64,000 nt of DNA from an uncultured Draconibacterium sp. (GTDB taxonomy: Bacteria; Bacteroidota; Bacteroidia; Bacteroidales; Prolixibacteraceae). The DNA lies in NCBI RefSeq assembly GCF_963677565.1, contig NZ_OY781982.1:372001-436000 (forward strand), in the 5' to 3' direction. Positions 25,923 through 36,786 of this stretch are shown one piece after another. The position numbers were made by a program, and so were the translations under genes. Position 1 is the stretch's first letter; every line of letters starts with the position of its first letter. The notes beneath the pieces were generated by a model, which worked only from the letters and a program-made list of their open reading frames with translations, was not told the origin of the DNA and searched no databases.

Positions 25923-28142
25923 ATGACAACACAGAGCAATAAATTTGGAACGGCACCTGTATTTCTTACGGCCATTTCCACCATATTAGGTGCTATTTTA
26001 TTCCTTCGTTTTGGGTATGCAGTGGGTACCCTTGGTTTTTGGGGCGTTATCCTAATCATTTTCCTGGGACACCTGGTAACCATTCCTACAGCACTGGCCA
26101 TTTCTGAAATTGCAACCAATAAACGTGTTGAAGGCGGTGGCGAGTATTTTATCATCTCGCGCTCGTTCGGGCTCAATATTGGAGCAACAATTGGTATTGC
26201 GCTATTCTTTTCGCAAGCCATTAGTGTAGCTTTTTATGTCATTGCTTTTACAGAAGCATTCGAATTTCTATTTAATCTGCTGGCCGACAAGTACGAACTG
26301 TTCTTGCCAAGGCAGGTGATTAGTTTGCCGGTTATGGCGGGTTTGGCTTTCTTAATTATAAAGAAGGGCGCCAATGTGGGTGTTAAAGCACTCTATTTTG
26401 TTGTGGCTATTTTGTTTGTGTCCATCCTTCTGTTCTTTTTCGGATCAACTGAATTTTCGCAATCTGCAAGCCTGCCATTTTCAAAAGATCAGTTTCGGAA
26501 TTTTGAAAATTTCTTTGTCGTTTTTGCCATTATATTCCCGGCTTTTACAGGAATGACAGCTGGCGTCGGACTATCGGGTGATTTAAAAAATCCATCAAAA
26601 TCCATTCCCCTCGGAACAATACTGGCCACCATTTCAGGAATGATTCTTTATGTATTTATTGTATATAAACTCACCATGTCGGCCTCGATAGAAGATTTAA
26701 CCGAACACCAGCTGATTATGGGTAAAATCGCAATTGCCGGGGCGTTAATCGTTCCGCTTGGTCTGGCAGCATCAACTATTTCGTCTGCTTTAGGCTCGGT
26801 AATGGTTGCTCCACGCACTTTGCAGGCGCTGGCACTCGATCATGCCTTTCCATCAAAACGAATAAACCGATGGCTGGCCAAGGCAAATGTTTCCGACAAC
26901 GAACCACAAAATGCTTCGATTGTAACTGTAGCCATTGCATTTATTTTTGTGGCATTGGGCGATGTGAATGCGGTTGCGTCCATCATTTCTATGTTTTTTA
27001 TGGTTACTTATGGTTCCCTTTGTCTCATTTCTTTTCTGAATCATTTTGGCGCTTCTCCATCATACCGCCCAACTTTCCGATCACGTTGGTATCTATCGTT
27101 GGTTGGATTCATTGTTTCGATTTGGGTGATGTTTAAAATTAGCACGTCGTATGCCTTGCTGGCTGCAGGAGCAATGACATTAATTTACCTGTACATTAAC
27201 TATTACCATAAAAACAGAAAAGACTTTGCCTCGTTATTTGCCAACTCGCTGTTTCAATTAAACCGGAAATTGCAAGTCCATTTGCAAAAGCGTAAAAAGC
27301 TGGTAAAGCAAAACGAGTGGCGTCCCAGTGCCATTTGTATTTCGGATAAAACAACGCACAACAACCGTGCTTTTCAATTGCTAAACTGGATTTCGTACAA
27401 ATACGGATTTGGAACTTTCCTGTACCTTATTGAAGGCTACTATTCATGCAAAACGGTTGATATGGCCGACCAGAAACTTATTCAAATGATTGAAGAAGCC
27501 GACGACGAAGAAAACTATGTGTACATTGATACAATAATTTCGCCATCATACACTTCGGCCATTGCGCAAGCCATACAAATACCGGGCGTTGCGGGTATGG
27601 AAAACAACATGGTTATTTTTGAATACAACAAAGAAGATCCCAAAAACCTGGGTAGAATAATCGAGAATTTTGCACTGGTTAACAGTGGCGATTTTGATAT
27701 TTGTGTGCTGGCATCGTCGGCCAAAAAGATGAAAATTCAGAACGGAATTCACATTTGGATTAATTCGTTCGACACAGAAAATGCCAACCTGATGATTCTG
27801 CTCAGTTTTATTCTGCTGGGGCACCCTGATTTAAAAAAGACGAGTATCGAAATATTTGTAGTTTGCCACGAAAACGAGGTGAAACAATCGAAAGAGGAAA
27901 TGAAAAACCTTGTATTATCGGGAAGAATGCCGATAACTGAAAAGAATATTAAGATTATTCAGCGGACCGACGAGGTTTCTACCCGGGCAATTATTAAAGA
28001 CCGATCGAAAGATGCCGGTTTAGTTTTGGTTGGACTACGCGAAGAAATGGTAAAACACGAAAAAGAGAACACATTTGCGGGGTACGATGAACTGGGAACA
28101 ATTTTATTCGTACACTCGAAAGAACAAAAAGCGATTGAGTAG
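25923..28142 (+). CDS. SLC12/APC-type cation-chloride cotransporter-like amino acid permease
   Basis: Residues 1-430 hold about 12 membrane helices of the APC fold, starting GTAPVFLTAISTILGAILFLRFGYAVG, which resembles the first helix of the SLC12 (Na-K-Cl cotransporter) family. FPAFTGMTAGVGLSGDLKNP is another family signature. The remaining 300 residues form a cytoplasmic domain (VYIDTIISPSYTSAI, FDICVLASSAKKMKIQNG, AGLVLVGLREEMVKHEKENT) comparable to the SLC12 C-terminal regulatory domain. It may carry K+/Cl- or amino acids; which one cannot be read. It stands alone. Confidence 0.85.
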   Translation: MTTQSNKFGTAPVFLTAISTILGAILFLRFGYAVGTLGFWGVILIIFLGHLVTIPTALAISEIATNKRVEGGGEYFIISRSFGLNIGATIGIALFFSQAISVAFYVIAFTEAFEFLFNLLADKYELFLPRQVISLPVMAGLAFLIIKKGANVGVKALYFVVAILFVSILLFFFGSTEFSQSASLPFSKDQFRNFENFFVVFAIIFPAFTGMTAGVGLSGDLKNPSKSIPLGTILATISGMILYVFIVYKLTMSASIEDLTEHQLIMGKIAIAGALIVPLGLAASTISSALGSVMVAPRTLQALALDHAFPSKRINRWLAKANVSDNEPQNASIVTVAIAFIFVALGDVNAVASIISMFFMVTYGSLCLISFLNHFGASPSYRPTFRSRWYLSLVGFIVSIWVMFKISTSYALLAAGAMTLIYLYINYYHKNRKDFASLFANSLFQLNRKLQVHLQKRKKLVKQNEWRPSAICISDKTTHNNRAFQLLNWISYKYGFGTFLYLIEGYYSCKTVDMADQKLIQMIEEADDEENYVYIDTIISPSYTSAIAQAIQIPGVAGMENNMVIFEYNKEDPKNLGRIIENFALVNSGDFDICVLASSAKKMKIQNGIHIWINSFDTENANLMILLSFILLGHPDLKKTSIEIFVVCHENEVKQSKEEMKNLVLSGRMPITEKNIKIIQRTDEVSTRAIIKDRSKDAGLVLVGLREEMVKHEKENTFAGYDELGTILFVHSKEQKAIE

Positions 28143-28503
28143 CAACTTTTACGCTGATGAAGTAAATAGTATTTATTTCTGTGCTTATAACAAGATCTCA
28201 CCTGCTTTTATATACTTATTTATCTACTGACAACTAGATTTCCAGTTACTTTTTGTAGTACACAAACAACAATCCCGGTTTCTATCTGGAACAAATCAAT
28301 TTCCAATTTTATTTAATCAACCGAATAATCTTCAGTGTTACCGCTTAGCACACATTACGAACATAAGTGATCATTAATAAAAAGAAGAGTAATTAATCAT
28401 TGTTTCTCTACTATTTTTTATTGACCATAAAGTTTTGTAACTTACATAACTGATTACGAACAACCTAACTAAATTTTACAAAAAAACCAAAACTATTCTG
28501 ATC
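28143..28503. other. Intergenic region, no gene recognised
   Basis: About 360 bp of AT-rich sequence between the transporter and the large secreted protein. I see no convincing hairpin terminator and no open frame with gene-like content. The last 60 bases include TAAAGTTTTG, a loose match to a -7 box, which could belong to the downstream promoter. Confidence 0.5.
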
Positions 28504-31500
28504 ATGAAAAAATTAGTCTTTCTGACTTTAGTTGTACTACTAATTAACTTTATCAGCTTTGCACAAACCACACCGCGAGGGTTTGCAATGCTTGGTAATA
28601 ATCCTAAATCTATTGAGTTAAATCAGACCTTCACTTCCTCCGGGGAGATATTTCCTTTTCGGGGAATAAATGCTAATATTTATGGTGCTGCCGTAGATGT
28701 GGAAGTAAAATTCACCGGTTCCAAGGGAGTAGTTCGCCTCATTCTTCTGGACGAGAATTTTAACGAATACCAGATTTATGAGACCTTCCCTTTGTTAGAA
28801 GAACAGGCAACCATAAGTATTGAAAACATTTGCGAAGAAACAACAGTACTCGAAGGTGTAAAACCATATTCACTTTACATTGAAGTGAAAGATGCAGAGG
28901 TTAAGCTTAAACAGATTAAATATGCCACTGGGTTGCGCCAGGGGTTTAATATTAAGGCTGCGAAACAGGAAAGCAAAGAGCTACAGCTTCAGGAAAAGGT
29001 GAGACGGTTAAATGCCCACATTAAAGCCCACGGACTAAAATGGATCGCCGGCCCAACTGATGTGGCCAAAATGACCTATGCAGAACGAAAAAAACTTTAC
29101 GGTCAAAGTACATTCCCAGCCGGAATTGAATATTATGCAGGTGGTATTTTAACCGTTGGCGAAAGTATCTCATTAAAATCGGTAACAGCTTCCACACCTT
29201 ATATTCCCGACTGGGACTGGCGTGACCGACATGGAAAAAACTGGATTACACCTGTTACAAATCAGGGACAATGCGGTTCATGCTGGGCATTTGCTGCCAC
29301 AGGTGCTACCGAAGCTATGGCCAACCTTTACTTTAATGATGAAAACCTCGATTTAGATCTTTCAGAACAGGATGTATTATCATGTACAAGTTCTCTTGAC
29401 GACTGCGATGGAGGTCAACCATATCGAGCATTAGATAAAATACGCGATGATGGTGTTGTGGATGAAGGAGCCTGGCCTTACACAGCCAATTTTTCGCCCT
29501 CTCTTTGTACAACAGAAAAAGATGATGCTTCTGAATTAATAAAAATAAATGGTCGTATTAATTATGGAAGCACTGACTACCCACAATCGGTTGAAGGAAT
29601 GCAAAAAATGCTTATCGAAATGGGGCCAATTAGTGGAGGAATTCTAGATTGGAGCCATGCTATGGTCCTTGTTGGTTATCACACAGTAAAGGAAGGAGAT
29701 TCTTTTACTTACAGTGATGGAACAACTGTTTATGATGAACAATCACTAACAATATCAGCCGGAGATCCCTTAATCGGAACCGTTTTATGGATCTTTAAAA
29801 ACAGCTGGGGAACTTCTTTTGGTAATCAAGGATACTCTTATTTCGAAGTAGACCCATTGCGTTTTGGATGGACACACGGAATTACCACACCCATTACCAG
29901 CGAAATGGTTTCGCGCACGGTTCATTGGGAAGATGCTGATAATGATGGGTACTACTGGTGGGGACTGGGTGAAAAACCAGCCGATTGTCCGGGGCCTGAC
30001 CTTGCCGATGGCGACGACAGTGATCCAACACTTGGTCCGCTTGACGAATATGGCTATTGCACCGAATTAGCGGCCACCGCGTATAACATTTATTACGGTC
30101 ACCTTCACAACCATTCCAATGTTTCGGATGGAACAGGAACACCGGACGACGCCTATAATTATGCAAAAAATACTGCAGGGCTCGACTTCTTTGGCCTTTC
30201 AGATCATGCCAATCAAATTGATGCATCAGAATGGGCTACTACAAAAACAGTAGCAGAAAGTTACAACCAGGATGGAGTTTTCACCACATTCTGGGGATTT
30301 GAATGGTCGCATAGTACCCAAGGACATGTTACCGTAATCAATACCGACGACTATTGTACGATAAATACAAATCCTAATTTTAGCGACTTGCATTCGTGGG
30401 TTAACACACACGAATGTGCCGCCTTCTTCAATCATCCCGGTCGGCAAAACTCGACCGGAGAAGAATTTGGACAGTTCCTCGATACACCATCAGAGAATTT
30501 TGTGGGAATGGAATTATGGAACAAAAACGATCTTTACTCCACCTATTACTATAACGACGGATATTACACTCCCGACGGTAACCTGGGCTATTTTGATGAA
30601 GCACAAACACATGATTGGAAAATAGGAGCAGGTGGCTCGGAAGATAACCACGAAGCAACCTGGGGTACATACAACGATTGTAACCTGGCAGTTTTGGCAA
30701 ATAACTTGACAAGAGCTGATATTTACGAAGCCATTAAAAACCGGCGCTTTTATTCTACCCTCGATAAAAACATTAAAATGTCGTTTAAAATTGATGGCTC
30801 AGAAATGGGCTCTTCAGTTGAAGGAGCAGTTGGGCAAGGCCTACAAATACAGGTTTCCGACGACGACGGAGAAATATTCTCTGAAATTCAGTTAATGAAA
30901 AACGGCCTGCTTTTTAATTCGTGGACACCCGGACGTTCAGATGTTACTATCAACGAAAATATGAGTACTTCTGATGGCGATTATTACTACATAAAAGTTA
31001 CCCAACCCGATGGCGACGAAGCGATTTCTTCACCAATATTCATCGAAGGTGGCATTTCAAATGTTTCGCCGGTTTGCGCCATTACAAATCCTGAAGACGG
31101 ACAACATTTTAACCTCACACAATCTATCGTTCTTTCAGCTGATGCTTCTGATTCGGATGGTTCGGTTACTAAAGTTGAATTCTTCGTTGATGGAGTTTCG
31201 GTTGGAACTGATAATTCATCTCCTTTCGAAATAAACTGGACTATTCCTGAGAATGGATCTTATAACATTACGGCAAAAGCAACCGACAACTTTGAGGCCG
31301 GAACAACCTCAAACCCGGTGAACATAACGGTTGGAACATATACTGAAACGGTTTCAGCTCAAATAGCTTCAGCCAACGACGATGCCGAAGAAGGCCAAAA
31401 CGGAACGATGTATATGACAAGCACCGACCTGGAGTTGGTATATGACACCTACAACGATCAGTTTTTACAAACAGTCGGACTTCATTTTTCCGACCTTAAT

Positions 31501-34500
31501 ATTCCTCAGGGAGCGACAATTACAAATGCCTGGGTACAATTTACTGTTGATGAAGTTTCAACCGGAACATTGAACCTGACAATTTCGGGAGATGCCAGTG
31601 ATGATTCGCCGGCTTTTACAAGTTCAGCAAATAACCTTTCTAACCGTATCCAAACAGCAAATACGGTAAGCTGGAGTCCTCCTGACTGGAACACGGTTGC
31701 CGAAGCAAATTTAAACCAACAAACGCCCGATTTATCAGCTGTTATACAGGAAATTGTCGACCGTCCCGGCTTCTCTGCCTCAAGTGCAATTTCGCTGTTT
31801 ATTACCGGTTCGGATAGCAATAACAGAATTGCCGAGTCGTACGATGGAGACCCCTCTTCTGCAGCTGTTTTAAATATTGAATATACTGTTGGTGAGGAGA
31901 ACGAACCACCAATCTTTGTTTCAAATCCACTTATCGAAATCGACGGAACACAAGATGCTGCCTACAACAGCTCACTTGCCGATGACGCTACCGATCCGGA
32001 AGGCGATCCGTTAACTTTCCATAAAATCTCAGGCCCTGACTGGCTTACTGTAGCAGCAAATGGAGATCTTTCGGGAACACCCGATTACAGCGAGATTGGA
32101 TCAAATAATTGGACTGTTCAGGTAATGGACGACTTTGGTAATTATACCGAAACGGAACTGCAAATTCATGTGATTAATGTGAATGATCCGCCCGAATTTA
32201 CGGCTTCCGAGATTATTGAAGAGAATGCCTTTGAAGACCACTCATACACTGTTGATTTAAGTAACTATGTCAGCGATAAAGATGGCGATACATTAACATA
32301 CACAATAGACTATGGTCCGTCGTGGTTATCAATTGATGAAACGACCGGAGTACTGAGCGGAACACCAGCACAGTCTGATGTTGGAGCAAGTTGGTGGTAT
32401 ATTCTCGTTAGCGATGGACAGGCTTCAGATGGTGTTCAGCTGGATATAATTGTTGAGCCATGGAACGACCTTCCTTATTTTTATACCAGTCCGGTTGTAA
32501 AACAAAATGCAACAGAAGATCTGGCATATTCCGGCACATTAATCGATGATGTTTTTGACGAAGAAAACGATGTTTTGGTTTTTACCAAGGCTTATGGCCC
32601 TGCGTGGCTGCAAATTTCTCCTGATGGCCAGTTATCAGGCACACCTTTACAAAGCGATGAAGGAATAAACATTTGGGACATTGAAGTTGATGACGGAGGC
32701 GGTATTATTGTTCCCGAACAACTTGAAATTTATGTAGATTGGGTTAACGATGCTCCGGTTTGGAACACCAACCCAATTGTTGAAGCCGATGCAATGGAAG
32801 GAGTACCCTACTCTTCATCACTCGCAGCTTATGCAAGCGATGAAGAAGGTGACAATCTGTTTTTCATATTTCAGGAGGGGCCCGGCTGGCTTATAGTTGA
32901 ACCTAACGGTACCATTTCAGGAACGCCATCAGCAGCTGACATTGGACTGAACACCTGGATCATTCGTGTTGATGACCAGAATGGAGAGTTTAGCGATGTA
33001 ACACTTCAAATTAATGTGCAGGATTTCAACTATGCACCTGAATTCACAAACAATCCGTTCTCTACAACGTCAGCTTACGAAGATTCTCCTTACTCCGCAT
33101 CAATTGCAGGTTCAGCTACCGATACAGATGGAGATGCTTTAAGCTATTCTAAAATAGATGGCCCGGATTGGTTAACAGTTGACACCGACGGAACATTAAG
33201 TGGAACACCTGTTCAAACTGATGTTGGCCAGAATAGCTTTACCGTAGAAGTAAGCGACGGTAATGGGGGAAGCGATCAGGCAATACTGGAAATAAACGTG
33301 TTGAATGTAAACGGTGATCCAGTATTCTCTAACGATCCAATTATTTTGGCCGACGCCACCGAAGACCAGTCTTATTCCGCCTCAATACTAAGTTTTGCAT
33401 ATGATGAAGACGGAGATGTGCTAACATTCACAAAAGCTAGTGGTCCTGTCTGGTTATCAATTAATACTGACGGAACCATTTCAGGAACTCCCTCAGGAAC
33501 AGATGTTGGAATAAACTCGTGGACTGTAGAAGTTTCTGATAACATCGGAACTAATGCAACCACAACACTTCAAATTGACGTAATTGCCCAACAAAGCATC
33601 GATTATTGTGAAGTAACCGGAAACGTCTCTTCAGAATGGATTAATAACATAACAGTTAACGGAGAAAGTTTAACACAAATTACCCCTATTAATGGTTATA
33701 GCGACTATACAAATGAAGAGCCATTTAACCTTGAGACAAATACTTCTGTAAGTTTGTTGCTCTCACCTGGCTTTAGCGGACGAAGTACCCACCAGTACTG
33801 GGCGGTTTATATCGACTACGATCAAAACGGTTTCGATACAAACGATTTGGTTTTTGCACCTTCAAAAAGTAAATCTGCTATAACCGGAAACTTTACCACA
33901 AGATCGAATGTGGGCATAACTCGTATGCGAATAATGATGAGCGACAGCGGAACTCCTTCTCCATGCAATTCTATTGCCGGAGGCGAAATTGAAGATTACC
34001 TTGTAAATATCCAACCGGCAGGTGTGAATCCGCCAATTGCAGATTTTACAGCTGATAACACTGTTATTCTGGAGGGCGAAACAGTTAGCTTCACAGACAT
34101 TTCTCTGAATAATCCAACGAGTTGGGAGTGGGATTTTGGAAACACCGAAACTTCAACATTACAAAATCCAACAGTAACATATAATATCGAAGGAATATAC
34201 ACGGTTGCCTTAACTGCAACAAACAGTGCAGGTTCAAATACCGAAACGAAAGTTGGATACATTACTGTTGAACCACTTCCAACCAATCCTCCGGTTGCAG
34301 ATTTTACCGCCGATGTAACGACAGTTTATGTAAACGCCCCGGTTCAGTTTACCGATCTTTCATCTAATGCACCTACCGAATGGTGCTGGGATTTTGGTGA
34401 TGGACAAACCTCAGATATCCAGAATCCGGCTGTAAGTTATGCTATTGCAGGAACGTATTCAGTAACTTCTATTGTTAGCAATGCCTACGGAAGCGATACT

Positions 34501-35268
34501 TTAATACTCCAAGATTATATCACTGTAAATGAAATGCCCGATGAAAACTATTGCGAACCGGTAATTAACAATTCCAGCGACTGGATTGTATCGGTCGACA
34601 TTAATGGACAAACCAACACCGTTGCACAAAATCCTTCAGGATATATGCTCTTTACCGATCCGATGTTTGAGTTTGAAGCAGGAGCAACCTATTCATTCGA
34701 GCTGGTACCTTCAGATGCTAAAAGCAGAAACTTTTGGCGTATTTGGTTAGATACCGACGGTTTAGGAACCTTTACTGATGCCGGAGAAACATTATATACA
34801 GGCAATAACAAAAAAGGATCTGTTAGTGGCTCCATAACCATCCCATCAAATAGCGTTACTTCAACCCGCTTGCGTATTGCTATGAAAACCGGAAGCAGCC
34901 CAGCCTCGTGTGATGATAACTTCAGCGGAGAAATGGAAGATTACCTGGCAAATATCAACCAGCCATTAGCCAAAAGTGTATCAATTCTGCCTGCCATAAA
35001 TTCATCGTTGGGAGAGAATGAAACCTCTTTAAATGTTTATCCGAATCCATTCAACCACGAGATAAATATTGCAATTAAGAGTGATGATAACAATGTGGAA
35101 TCAGAGGTATACATTACAGATATAACAGGCCGGTTAATTTTTAATAAAACTTATGGCAAACAACGCACCATAACTATTATGAATTTACAACTAAATCCCG
35201 GAAGCTATTTCATCACGGTTCGAATGGATGATTGGGTTACCACAAAACAACTTACAAAAACCCGGTAA
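28504..35268 (+). CDS. Secreted multidomain T9SS protein: papain-like (C1) protease plus PHP/CehA-like metallohydrolase and Ig/PKD/GEVED repeats
   Basis: After a signal peptide (1-20), a papain-like domain carries Cys260 (NQGQCGSCWAF), His385 (WSHAMVLVGYH) and Asn433 (KNSWGTSFGNQGY). Next is a PHP-type domain with HLHNHS at 533-538, GLSDHANQID near 565-572 and a later FNHPGR, all likely metal ligands. Then come an Ig-like domain, a DNRLRE-like domain, six putative-Ig (He_PIG) repeats of about 95 residues with GPxWLxVxxDGTLSGTP, GEVED, two PKD domains, a second GEVED, and a type A sorting domain (LNVYPNPFNHEINI ... GSYFITV). All catalytic residues look intact. It is probably exported by T9SS and anchored to the surface or released. 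The substrates are unknown. Confidence 0.92.
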   Translation: MKKLVFLTLVVLLINFISFAQTTPRGFAMLGNNPKSIELNQTFTSSGEIFPFRGINANIYGAAVDVEVKFTGSKGVVRLILLDENFNEYQIYETFPLLEEQATISIENICEETTVLEGVKPYSLYIEVKDAEVKLKQIKYATGLRQGFNIKAAKQESKELQLQEKVRRLNAHIKAHGLKWIAGPTDVAKMTYAERKKLYGQSTFPAGIEYYAGGILTVGESISLKSVTASTPYIPDWDWRDRHGKNWITPVTNQGQCGSCWAFAATGATEAMANLYFNDENLDLDLSEQDVLSCTSSLDDCDGGQPYRALDKIRDDGVVDEGAWPYTANFSPSLCTTEKDDASELIKINGRINYGSTDYPQSVEGMQKMLIEMGPISGGILDWSHAMVLVGYHTVKEGDSFTYSDGTTVYDEQSLTISAGDPLIGTVLWIFKNSWGTSFGNQGYSYFEVDPLRFGWTHGITTPITSEMVSRTVHWEDADNDGYYWWGLGEKPADCPGPDLADGDDSDPTLGPLDEYGYCTELAATAYNIYYGHLHNHSNVSDGTGTPDDAYNYAKNTAGLDFFGLSDHANQIDASEWATTKTVAESYNQDGVFTTFWGFEWSHSTQGHVTVINTDDYCTINTNPNFSDLHSWVNTHECAAFFNHPGRQNSTGEEFGQFLDTPSENFVGMELWNKNDLYSTYYYNDGYYTPDGNLGYFDEAQTHDWKIGAGGSEDNHEATWGTYNDCNLAVLANNLTRADIYEAIKNRRFYSTLDKNIKMSFKIDGSEMGSSVEGAVGQGLQIQVSDDDGEIFSEIQLMKNGLLFNSWTPGRSDVTINENMSTSDGDYYYIKVTQPDGDEAISSPIFIEGGISNVSPVCAITNPEDGQHFNLTQSIVLSADASDSDGSVTKVEFFVDGVSVGTDNSSPFEINWTIPENGSYNITAKATDNFEAGTTSNPVNITVGTYTETVSAQIASANDDAEEGQNGTMYMTSTDLELVYDTYNDQFLQTVGLHFSDLNIPQGATITNAWVQFTVDEVSTGTLNLTISGDASDDSPAFTSSANNLSNRIQTANTVSWSPPDWNTVAEANLNQQTPDLSAVIQEIVDRPGFSASSAISLFITGSDSNNRIAESYDGDPSSAAVLNIEYTVGEENEPPIFVSNPLIEIDGTQDAAYNSSLADDATDPEGDPLTFHKISGPDWLTVAANGDLSGTPDYSEIGSNNWTVQVMDDFGNYTETELQIHVINVNDPPEFTASEIIEENAFEDHSYTVDLSNYVSDKDGDTLTYTIDYGPSWLSIDETTGVLSGTPAQSDVGASWWYILVSDGQASDGVQLDIIVEPWNDLPYFYTSPVVKQNATEDLAYSGTLIDDVFDEENDVLVFTKAYGPAWLQISPDGQLSGTPLQSDEGINIWDIEVDDGGGIIVPEQLEIYVDWVNDAPVWNTNPIVEADAMEGVPYSSSLAAYASDEEGDNLFFIFQEGPGWLIVEPNGTISGTPSAADIGLNTWIIRVDDQNGEFSDVTLQINVQDFNYAPEFTNNPFSTTSAYEDSPYSASIAGSATDTDGDALSYSKIDGPDWLTVDTDGTLSGTPVQTDVGQNSFTVEVSDGNGGSDQAILEINVLNVNGDPVFSNDPIILADATEDQSYSASILSFAYDEDGDVLTFTKASGPVWLSINTDGTISGTPSGTDVGINSWTVEVSDNIGTNATTTLQIDVIAQQSIDYCEVTGNVSSEWINNITVNGESLTQITPINGYSDYTNEEPFNLETNTSVSLLLSPGFSGRSTHQYWAVYIDYDQNGFDTNDLVFAPSKSKSAITGNFTTRSNVGITRMRIMMSDSGTPSPCNSIAGGEIEDYLVNIQPAGVNPPIADFTADNTVILEGETVSFTDISLNNPTSWEWDFGNTETSTLQNPTVTYNIEGIYTVALTATNSAGSNTETKVGYITVEPLPTNPPVADFTADVTTVYVNAPVQFTDLSSNAPTEWCWDFGDGQTSDIQNPAVSYAIAGTYSVTSIVSNAYGSDTLILQDYITVNEMPDENYCEPVINNSSDWIVSVDINGQTNTVAQNPSGYMLFTDPMFEFEAGATYSFELVPSDAKSRNFWRIWLDTDGLGTFTDAGETLYTGNNKKGSVSGSITIPSNSVTSTRLRIAMKTGSSPASCDDNFSGEMEDYLANINQPLAKSVSILPAINSSLGENETSLNVYPNPFNHEINIAIKSDDNNVESEVYITDITGRLIFNKTYGKQRTITIMNLQLNPGSYFITVRMDDWVTTKQLTKTR

Positions 35269-35315
35269 TCGATAGCATATTGTTTCACTATAAATGAGCT
35301 GTTATAGTTTTAAAA

Positions 35316-35351
35316 GAAAAAACCGTTGAGACAGAACTCAACGGTTTTTTC
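35316..35351. terminator. Strong bidirectional terminator
   Basis: GAAAAAACCGTTGAG and CTCAACGGTTTTTTC are perfect 15-base arms around a 6-base loop. With A-runs and T-runs on either side it can terminate on both strands and closes the transcript of the large secreted protein. Confidence 0.92.
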
Positions 35352-35450
35352 TTGTAGAACAACAGCAAATGCCAAGTACATCTAAAAGTATTGCTAAACA
35401 ATACAAAATATTTTGTAACTTCCAAAACGAGCAATTTCGTTTTACGTCCT

Positions 35451-36353
35451 ATGAATATTAGCGATTTTATAACTGAGCACACCGGGTTGTCATTACAAAC
35501 ACAATCGGAAATCCTGTTTTCGATAATTGTAATTATCCTACTTTCCGTTATCAGGTTTACTATATTAAGAGTAGTGTGGCGGCAAACAGAAAATGCCAAA
35601 ACCCGCTATCAATGGAAACGGACACTTTCGTTTGTCATTCCAATTGTTACCATTGTTTTAGTTGGGGCTATCTGGTTACCGGCATTCGAACAGTTCGGAG
35701 CTTTCTTGGGCCTGTTTTCTGCCGGTTTGGCAATTGCCTTAAAAGATCCCTTAACCAATCTTGCGGGGTGGTTTTTTATTGTCACACGAAAACCGTTTAT
35801 CGTTGGCGATCGCATTCAGGTTGGCGAGAATACTGGTGATATAATCGATATTAGGCTTTTTCAGTTTACCATGCTGGAAATTGGCAACTGGGTGGATGCC
35901 GACCAAAGTACCGGACGAATTATTCACCTGCCAAACGGTAAGGTTTTTCTTGAACCGCAGGCGAATTTTAGCTCCGGTTTTGAATACATCTGGAACGAAA
36001 TACAAGTGAACATTACTTTTGAAAGTAACTGGAAAAAGGCCAAAAGTCTTCTTGAAACGATCATTCAGGACTATTCAAAAGACATTCATATTAAAGCACA
36101 TCAGGAAATTCAGGAAGCCAGTAAAAATTATATGATTTATTACAAACACCTCACTCCCATTATTTACACAAAAGTAATGGACTTTGGTGTGCGTTTAACT
36201 ATTCGCTACCTGTGCAACCCTCGTCAACGAAGAGGATCAGAAAATATCCTGTGGCAAGATATACTCACTGCTTTTAATAAGGAGGCTGACATTCAATTTG
36301 CTTATCCAACCACAAGATTTTATAAAGCTGGCGAAGCAAGTAAAGCCGATTAG
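35451..36353 (+). CDS. Small-conductance mechanosensitive ion channel (MscS family)
   Basis: The 300-residue protein has three to four membrane helices followed by the MscS beta domain. The pore helix and its exit are clear in FLGLFSAGLAIALKDPLTNLAGWF, followed by KPFIVGDRIQVGENTGDI and IIHLPNGKVFLEPQANFSSGF. The ATG at 35451 gives a clean N-terminus (MNISDFITEHTG); an in-frame ATG 60 bp upstream lies in the terminator-proximal region and would add unlikely residues. It should release osmolytes on hypo-osmotic shock. Confidence 0.9.
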   Translation: MNISDFITEHTGLSLQTQSEILFSIIVIILLSVIRFTILRVVWRQTENAKTRYQWKRTLSFVIPIVTIVLVGAIWLPAFEQFGAFLGLFSAGLAIALKDPLTNLAGWFFIVTRKPFIVGDRIQVGENTGDIIDIRLFQFTMLEIGNWVDADQSTGRIIHLPNGKVFLEPQANFSSGFEYIWNEIQVNITFESNWKKAKSLLETIIQDYSKDIHIKAHQEIQEASKNYMIYYKHLTPIIYTKVMDFGVRLTIRYLCNPRQRRGSENILWQDILTAFNKEADIQFAYPTTRFYKAGEASKAD

Positions 36354-36398
36354 CGCAACCTTTTAACTTTCAGAACCATCTTTTACCAAACTGCTGTT

Positions 36399-36758
36399 AT
36401 GTTCAGGATTTGTATTACATTTTTACTACTACTGCTTGTTATTACAGCCTGTGATAACGATGAAAAAGGCATTGAAATGGATATTGTTGAAACAGGTTGC
36501 ATGAATGCTTGGGGTGATTATTATGAAGGCACCAGCGATTACAAACATGCAGTAACAGCCTACCTGGAAGATAATAACATTGTAGTTTATTCTGTAAGTA
36601 AATTGAACTATTTTTCCGGTCCCGTTTGTGAGGCATGCTACTGTCCTACCGGAAATTTAATCGTAATCAGGATTAATGAAAAAGATGTTGCCAAAGCGGA
36701 ACAACTGGGTTTTCATCTCGTTGTAAACGGCCAAAATAATATTCCGCTTAAAGATTAA
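36399..36758 (+). CDS. Small lipoprotein of unknown function
   Basis: The 119-residue product begins with a lipoprotein signal (LLLLVITACDND). The mature part has four cysteines, including a CEACYC cluster (VCEACYCPTGNLIVIRI), suggesting a disulfide or metal site, and looks like a small beta-rich fold. No family was recognised. It lies 45 bp after the MscS gene on the same strand and may be read through from it. Confidence 0.75.
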   Translation: MFRICITFLLLLLVITACDNDEKGIEMDIVETGCMNAWGDYYEGTSDYKHAVTAYLEDNNIVVYSVSKLNYFSGPVCEACYCPTGNLIVIRINEKDVAKAEQLGFHLVVNGQNNIPLKD

Positions 36759-36786
36759 TGTCATGTAAATTAGACATAGTCAGGAC

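Noticed and set aside
35403..35416. Palindrome ACAAAATATTTTGT before the MscS gene
   Set aside because: AT-rich 14-mers of this type occur often by chance in such sequence and no second copy is present.
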